Below are positions 30,654 to 34,215 of a stretch of 34,215 bases of DNA, piece after piece; the first letter of the stretch is position 1; the number at the start of each line of letters is the position of its first letter. A program made the translations under genes and the position numbers. The notes beneath the pieces were generated by a model. That model was not told the origin of the DNA, ran no database searches, and worked only from the letters and a program-made list of their open reading frames with translations. This stretch comes from Anaerolineae bacterium (GTDB lineage: Bacteria > Chloroflexota > Anaerolineae > B4-G1 > SLSP01): contig JAFGSL010000002.1 in the NCBI GenBank assembly GCA_016934645.1, forward strand, positions 1 through 34,215, written 5' to 3'.

Positions 30654-32389
30654 GGCTTTGTAAAGATACGCTTGATGCGCGCCATATCGAACTTTTCCGA
30701 ACGGTCATAGTTGTAGATGCCGTTCTGCTCCTGCTCGATGTCGGTCAATTGCGTGTAGCAGTAGCCGATGATGTGGTCATAGTTCAGAAGTACGTCGGTC
30801 AATCCTTCCAGACGTGTGTAGAATTCCTCCAATGTCCGCGGCGCGTTGCCGTAGCCCCAGGAATTGTCGGCGTAAACCAGGTCTTCGCGCGGGATCCACT
30901 TGATGCCGCCGTATTCATCCACGATGTAAGGCTGGCCCGCGTAGGCGACCTCGCGGTCGGGATAGTTGCGGAAAGGCCCGTGCTGGGGGTGCGGCTTGAG
31001 TTGGTCGCGCAGGATGTCCGGGTCCTGTTGGTAGGTGTGCACCGTCCAGAGATCGGTGTCCACGTGGACGTAACCGCTGGCGTCGTTGACCGGGCGTGTG
31101 GGGTCGAGATCGCGGGTGAACTGGGCGGCGTCGCTGTGCAGGCGATAGTGCTGGCGCTTGTCGCCGGTGTCGTGCGTCTCGTTGAACGGCGTCCAGGCGA
31201 TGATCGAGGGATGGTTGCGGTCGCGGGTCACGATCTCGCGCCACTCCGCAAGGAAGTTGCGCGCGCTGACCACATCCTTCACATCGATACCCCAACTCGA
31301 CGATTCGCCCCAGGTGAGATAACCGAGTTTGTCCGCCCAATAGTGAAAGCGTTCTTCAAATACCTTCTGGTGCAGGCGCGCACCGTTGAAGCCCGCCGCC
31401 AGCGAAAGTTCAATGTCGCGCTTGAGCGCCTCGTCCGTTGGCGCGGTCCAGATGCCATCGGGATAGAAGCCCTGGTCGAGTACGAGACGCAGGTAGAGCG
31501 GTTTGTTGTTCAGGAAGATGCGGTTGCCTTCGAGATGGATTTTGCGCAGACCGGCGTAGCTCTGCACTGTGTCGATGGCCGTATCGCCGTCGAGGACTTC
31601 GAACGTCAGGTCATAGAGGAACGGCGACGCAGGCGACCAGAGCTTCGGCGAAGTCACCGGCAAAATCAGCGGCGTTCCGTTAGCGGCGACGCTTTCGGCT
31701 TGGCTGACAACCGTATTGCCGTCCTTGAGCGTGGCACGAAGACGTAATCCGGCCTTGAGCGCGTAGAAGCGCGGCGTGATGATGAATCGGTTGTTGTCTA
31801 CGTCCGGCACAATCTGGCAATCCCGCAATCCAAAATCCGACAATCCTTCGATCCACACTGTCTGCCAGATGCCCGTTGTGCGCGTGTAGTGGCAGCCGCG
31901 CGATTTGAAGTCGGAACACTGTTTGCCGCCGGGCTGTTCGCCGGAGCGCACCTCGTCGCGCACGTAAACGACGAGGTTGTGCATCCCACCTGGCGTCACG
32001 TAAGCGGTGATGTCATGGCTGAATGAAACTGTCCCGCCCCAATGCCGCCCCACAGATTCGCCGTCGATGAAGATCTCGCTCTCGTAATCGACCGCGCCGA
32101 AGTGCAGGATCACGCGCTTACCGGCCCAGCCCGCCGGAATAGCCAACGTGCGTTGGTACCATAGCATCTCGATGAAGTCTTTGTGGTTCACACCGGAAAG
32201 CGGACTTTCCGGGCAGAAGGGCGCCGTGATGCTGCCATCGAAGCCGGTGCTGTTGGCGAAGCCGCGTTGCACCCCCGACTTGCCGAAGTCGAAGGTGTAC
32301 GTCCAGGGGCCGTTAAGGTTGATCCACGGTTCGCGCCGGAATTGCGGACGCGGGTATTCCGGGCGCGGAATGGCGATTGTCCTTGTCAT
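30644..32389 (-). CDS. glycoside hydrolase family 2 protein
   Basis: The 581-residue protein has the GH2 layout: a jelly-roll sugar-binding domain (about 20-185), an immunoglobulin-like domain (about 190-285), and a TIM barrel. The acid/base Glu404 is in AWTPFNETHD and the probable nucleophile Glu492 is in YIVDEYGG. It could be a beta-galactosidase, beta-glucuronidase or beta-mannosidase-like enzyme; the exact substrate is open. There is no signal peptide, so it probably acts in the cytoplasm. GGAGG lies 7 bases before the ATG. The nearby xylulokinase-type gene fits sugar use. Confidence 0.92.
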   Translation of the reverse strand: MTRTIAIPRPEYPRPQFRREPWINLNGPWTYTFDFGKSGVQRGFANSTGFDGSITAPFCPESPLSGVNHKDFIEMLWYQRTLAIPAGWAGKRVILHFGAVDYESEIFIDGESVGRHWGGTVSFSHDITAYVTPGGMHNLVVYVRDEVRSGEQPGGKQCSDFKSRGCHYTRTTGIWQTVWIEGLSDFGLRDCQIVPDVDNNRFIITPRFYALKAGLRLRATLKDGNTVVSQAESVAANGTPLILPVTSPKLWSPASPFLYDLTFEVLDGDTAIDTVQSYAGLRKIHLEGNRIFLNNKPLYLRLVLDQGFYPDGIWTAPTDEALKRDIELSLAAGFNGARLHQKVFEERFHYWADKLGYLTWGESSSWGIDVKDVVSARNFLAEWREIVTRDRNHPSIIAWTPFNETHDTGDKRQHYRLHSDAAQFTRDLDPTRPVNDASGYVHVDTDLWTVHTYQQDPDILRDQLKPHPQHGPFRNYPDREVAYAGQPYIVDEYGGIKWIPREDLVYADNSWGYGNAPRTLEEFYTRLEGLTDVLLNYDHIIGYCYTQLTDIEQEQNGIYNYDRSEKFDMARIKRIFTKPRD

Positions 32390-32454
32390 ACATTGTCCTC
32401 CGAATGATGATTATTTATGTCTGTGATCGTGATACTTGACGTGTGTTTTCCCTT

Positions 32455-33786
32455 TTAATCAAAGATACTGCCGATCAGTTTCTTGAGCAGGCCGGCTGGT
32501 TTCTGCCCCTTCACTCGTTTCGTTTGCCCGTTGATGACGACGGTGTAGACGTTTTCTTCGTGACGGTAGTTGGCGATCCAGAAGGGGAGCAGCACCAGTT
32601 TGTAGGAAAGGACAGCCATATCGCTGGGGAATATCTGGAAGTTCTGGATGTTGGGAACTCTGGCTATTGCCTGCATATGTGCCGCTTTCTTTCCCTTCTT
32701 GAGCACAATCTGCCGCGCCAGGAGCGACGCGTCCGAAACTGAGATTTCGTAGAGTGCAGTGGGCCAGTTCGCCAGATAGGCGCTGTCGTAGGGTACGACT
32801 TCTTTGAGCAGAAATTTGTCGAAGACGCCGATTAAATCTTGGGGCAGCGTGTGTGTTGCCGGGATGGGGACATCATCTTCGAGCATGTAGTAACTGCCCT
32901 CGTGGATGCGTGTTTGAGATCCCCCATACCCGTTGTTGTCCGGCTCGACGCCGCTCCAGCGTATTTCTTTGCTGATGTCGAACGTCCATGCAGGGAGATA
33001 GAGGCCGCGCACACGGGTGGTGCGAATCCGGTTACCTTTGACGTTTTTATCCAGCCAGCGCCGGAAAGTCTTTTCTGCCTCCTCGACTGTGATGGCAAAG
33101 GGGATGACGCCTTCGGGCTGTACGATTTCCGGGGTTTCGATTTCGATGATATGAGAAGAGCCGCAGTAAGGGCAGTGCGTCGAGAGCTCTCGGGTGAGCA
33201 CGAGCTTTGCCTGGCAGCCTTTGCACTGGAAGACATGCATGCCGGCGGGCAGTGTGTGACCTTTGGCAGTGGCGAGTGCTACAGCGAAGTCATGTTCTTT
33301 CACGAGCAAGCCATCTTTGAGTGCAGAGAAGATTGTCTGGTGATGACCGCAATATGTGCAGCGCACCGATGTTTCACCTGGTTCGAACGCCATCACGCCG
33401 CCGCATTGCGGGCAGACGAAACGCCGGGCATCGACCGGTTGCGGTTCTGCCTCGGAAGCGTCAGCGGCGTCAGCGACTTGATCTTGGGTAGGTTGCTGAT
33501 CCGGGTTGATGATGTCTTCCGGCTGGAGTCGACCCTCAAGCACAGCCAGGCCGCGCCGCGCCATCGCATTATTTGGATCGCAGGCCAGCGCATGTTCCAG
33601 GTGCGTATGCTTCTCGGCTGGATCGTCGGTGAGTTCGGTTAGCCAGATGTAGGCTTGTGCCTTTTCGGACGGCGTTGCGGCATAGTCCCGCAGAAGCCGT
33701 TTCAGGTAGCGGCGTGCCTCAGCCTTGTCTCCGGCCTTGGCTGCAGCGATCCCGCGGACAAGCTGGCTGCGAACATCTCCTAACAT
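32455..33786 (-). CDS. TFIIB-type zinc-ribbon protein with helical N-terminus
   Basis: The 443-residue protein has a helical TPR-like N-terminal part (about 1-85), a variable Glu/Asp/Ala linker, and two zinc ribbons (Cys125/128 with Cys143/146, then Cys188/191 with Cys205/208). A larger domain rich in beta strands follows, with LPAWTFDISKEIRWSG. ATG 33786 has AGGAGG 7 bases upstream and a promoter at 33817; a longer frame starting at 34206 would run antisense through the xylulokinase gene and is rejected. The function is unknown. Confidence 0.86.
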   Translation of the reverse strand: MLGDVRSQLVRGIAAAKAGDKAEARRYLKRLLRDYAATPSEKAQAYIWLTELTDDPAEKHTHLEHALACDPNNAMARRGLAVLEGRLQPEDIINPDQQPTQDQVADAADASEAEPQPVDARRFVCPQCGGVMAFEPGETSVRCTYCGHHQTIFSALKDGLLVKEHDFAVALATAKGHTLPAGMHVFQCKGCQAKLVLTRELSTHCPYCGSSHIIEIETPEIVQPEGVIPFAITVEEAEKTFRRWLDKNVKGNRIRTTRVRGLYLPAWTFDISKEIRWSGVEPDNNGYGGSQTRIHEGSYYMLEDDVPIPATHTLPQDLIGVFDKFLLKEVVPYDSAYLANWPTALYEISVSDASLLARQIVLKKGKKAAHMQAIARVPNIQNFQIFPSDMAVLSYKLVLLPFWIANYRHEENVYTVVINGQTKRVKGQKPAGLLKKLIGSIFD

Positions 33787-33816
33787 CGTTTTTCCTCCTG
33801 CTCTTAACTCTCCGCT

Positions 33817-33822
33817 ATTATA
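33817..33822 (-). promoter_or_regulatory. -10 box of the zinc-ribbon protein gene
   Basis: On the minus strand the extended -10 TGCTATAAT lies about 30 bases before ATG 33786, with AGGAGG between. The -35 is weak. The same TGCTATAAT occurs at the tRNA-Val promoter (77-82) and the toxin-antitoxin promoter. Confidence 0.6.
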
Positions 33823-33904
33823 GCACGACTTGGGGAGACATTGCGCTATATCGAGAAAGGAGTACATTTTCTCAACACGAAGATCCAAATCCGGAGAGAA
33901 CGCA

Positions 33905-34215
33905 ATGGCAGACGTTGCTTTGATGGGTATCGACATAGGAACATCCAGTACCAAGACGGTGATTATCAGTCCTGATGGGATCCTGTTGGGCATAGCGGCA
34001 CAGGAATATACCGTGGAGACACCGCACCCGGGCTGGGCGGAGCAGAATCCGGATACGTGGTTGAGCGCGGCCCTGGACACGATGCGCGGCGCATTGGTCG
34101 CAGCGAACATCCCGGCAGGACAGGTGCAGGCCATCGGCCTCTCCGGGCAGATGCACGGGACGGTGTGCCTCGATGCGCGCGGGCGCGCGCTGCGTCCGGC
34201 CATCATCTGGGCGGA
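33905..34215 (+). CDS. xylB: xylulokinase-type FGGY carbohydrate kinase, cut by window end
   Basis: The first 103 residues are visible. They include the FGGY-kinase phosphate motif MGIDIGTSSTKTV (7-19), the HPGWAEQNPDTW segment and the GLSGQMHGTV motif characteristic of xylulokinase. The enzyme would phosphorylate D-xylulose with ATP; other pentulose kinases remain possible. ATG 33905 has GGAGAG 6 bases upstream. The gene diverges from the zinc-ribbon gene. Confidence 0.9.
   Translation, partial: MADVALMGIDIGTSSTKTVIISPDGILLGIAAQEYTVETPHPGWAEQNPDTWLSAALDTMRGALVAANIPAGQVQAIGLSGQMHGTVCLDARGRALRPAIIWA

Noticed and set aside
30581..31747. 388-aa open frame opposite the GH2 gene
   Set aside because: It starts in a heptad array, has no motif, and the GH2 reading is secure.
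33787..34206. N-terminal extension of the zinc-ribbon protein (140 more residues)
   Set aside because: The extension runs antisense through a clear xylulokinase-type gene, has no ribosome binding site, and the start at 33786 has AGGAGG and a promoter upstream.

Overview
The window looks like chromosomal DNA of a GC-rich, probably anaerobic or facultative member of the Chloroflexota, most likely Anaerolineae. This is inferred from gene content and style: lipoproteins with long Thr/Pro linkers (a DUF3048 protein and a toast-rack protein), a fused membrane/spermidine-synthase protein, a UbiA/UbiD quinone pair, a glycyl-radical activase, a TFIIB-type zinc-ribbon protein, and several genes whose -10 box lies directly before the start codon. 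No phage, IS element or CRISPR array was seen, and no gene-free stretch exceeds 300 bases. The largest gap, 15149-15436, holds divergent start regions.

Layout. 1-5 kb (minus): a partial tRNA-Val, a DUF3048 lipoprotein, then an operon of UbiD-family decarboxylase, fused membrane/spermidine-synthase protein and GNAT acetyltransferase. 5-9.3 kb (minus): an ABC importer (lipoprotein binding protein, unrecognised 319-aa protein, ATPase, permease). A DUF433/DUF5615 toxin-antitoxin pair sits between the ATPase and permease genes. 9.3-11 kb (minus): a histidine phosphatase and a UbiA-family prenyltransferase, which could work with the UbiD protein in late menaquinone synthesis. 11-14.3 kb (plus): a fusion of a glycosidase-like domain with an O-antigen-ligase-like membrane domain. 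14.3-16.1 kb: divergent toast-rack lipoprotein and DUF4230 protein. 16.1-21.6 kb (plus): TruD, a RNase Z-like MBL protein, MurJ and a GT39-type glycosyltransferase. 21.6-33.8 kb (minus): sugar isomerase/epimerase-like protein, alkaline phosphatase, AzlD/AzlC, DegV, DUF401 transporter, glycyl-radical activase, URO-D-like protein, stand-alone pyruvate-kinase C-terminal domain, DinB-like protein, GH2 glycosidase and a zinc-ribbon protein. The last gene (plus, cut by the window end) is a xylulokinase-type FGGY kinase.

The most unusual structure is not a gene. Most short intergenic gaps between 3 and 31 kb are filled by degenerate tandem arrays with a 7-nt period. Several sequence families occur (GTAGACA, TCACGCA, GGGATTA, CTGGATA, TTCTCAA, TAGTCGT types, plus a related GCGAATCA 15-mer). 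The same family recurs at unrelated genes in both orientations. The arrays run into coding sequence and supply the stop codon and last residues of at least eight proteins. Two ABC-transporter subunits end in near-identical repeat-encoded tails (VDSRQ and VDGKQ). Other observations of interest are the glycosidase-like domain that has lost both expected catalytic glutamates, the unknown protein in the ABC operon, and the glycyl-radical activase without a visible radical enzyme.
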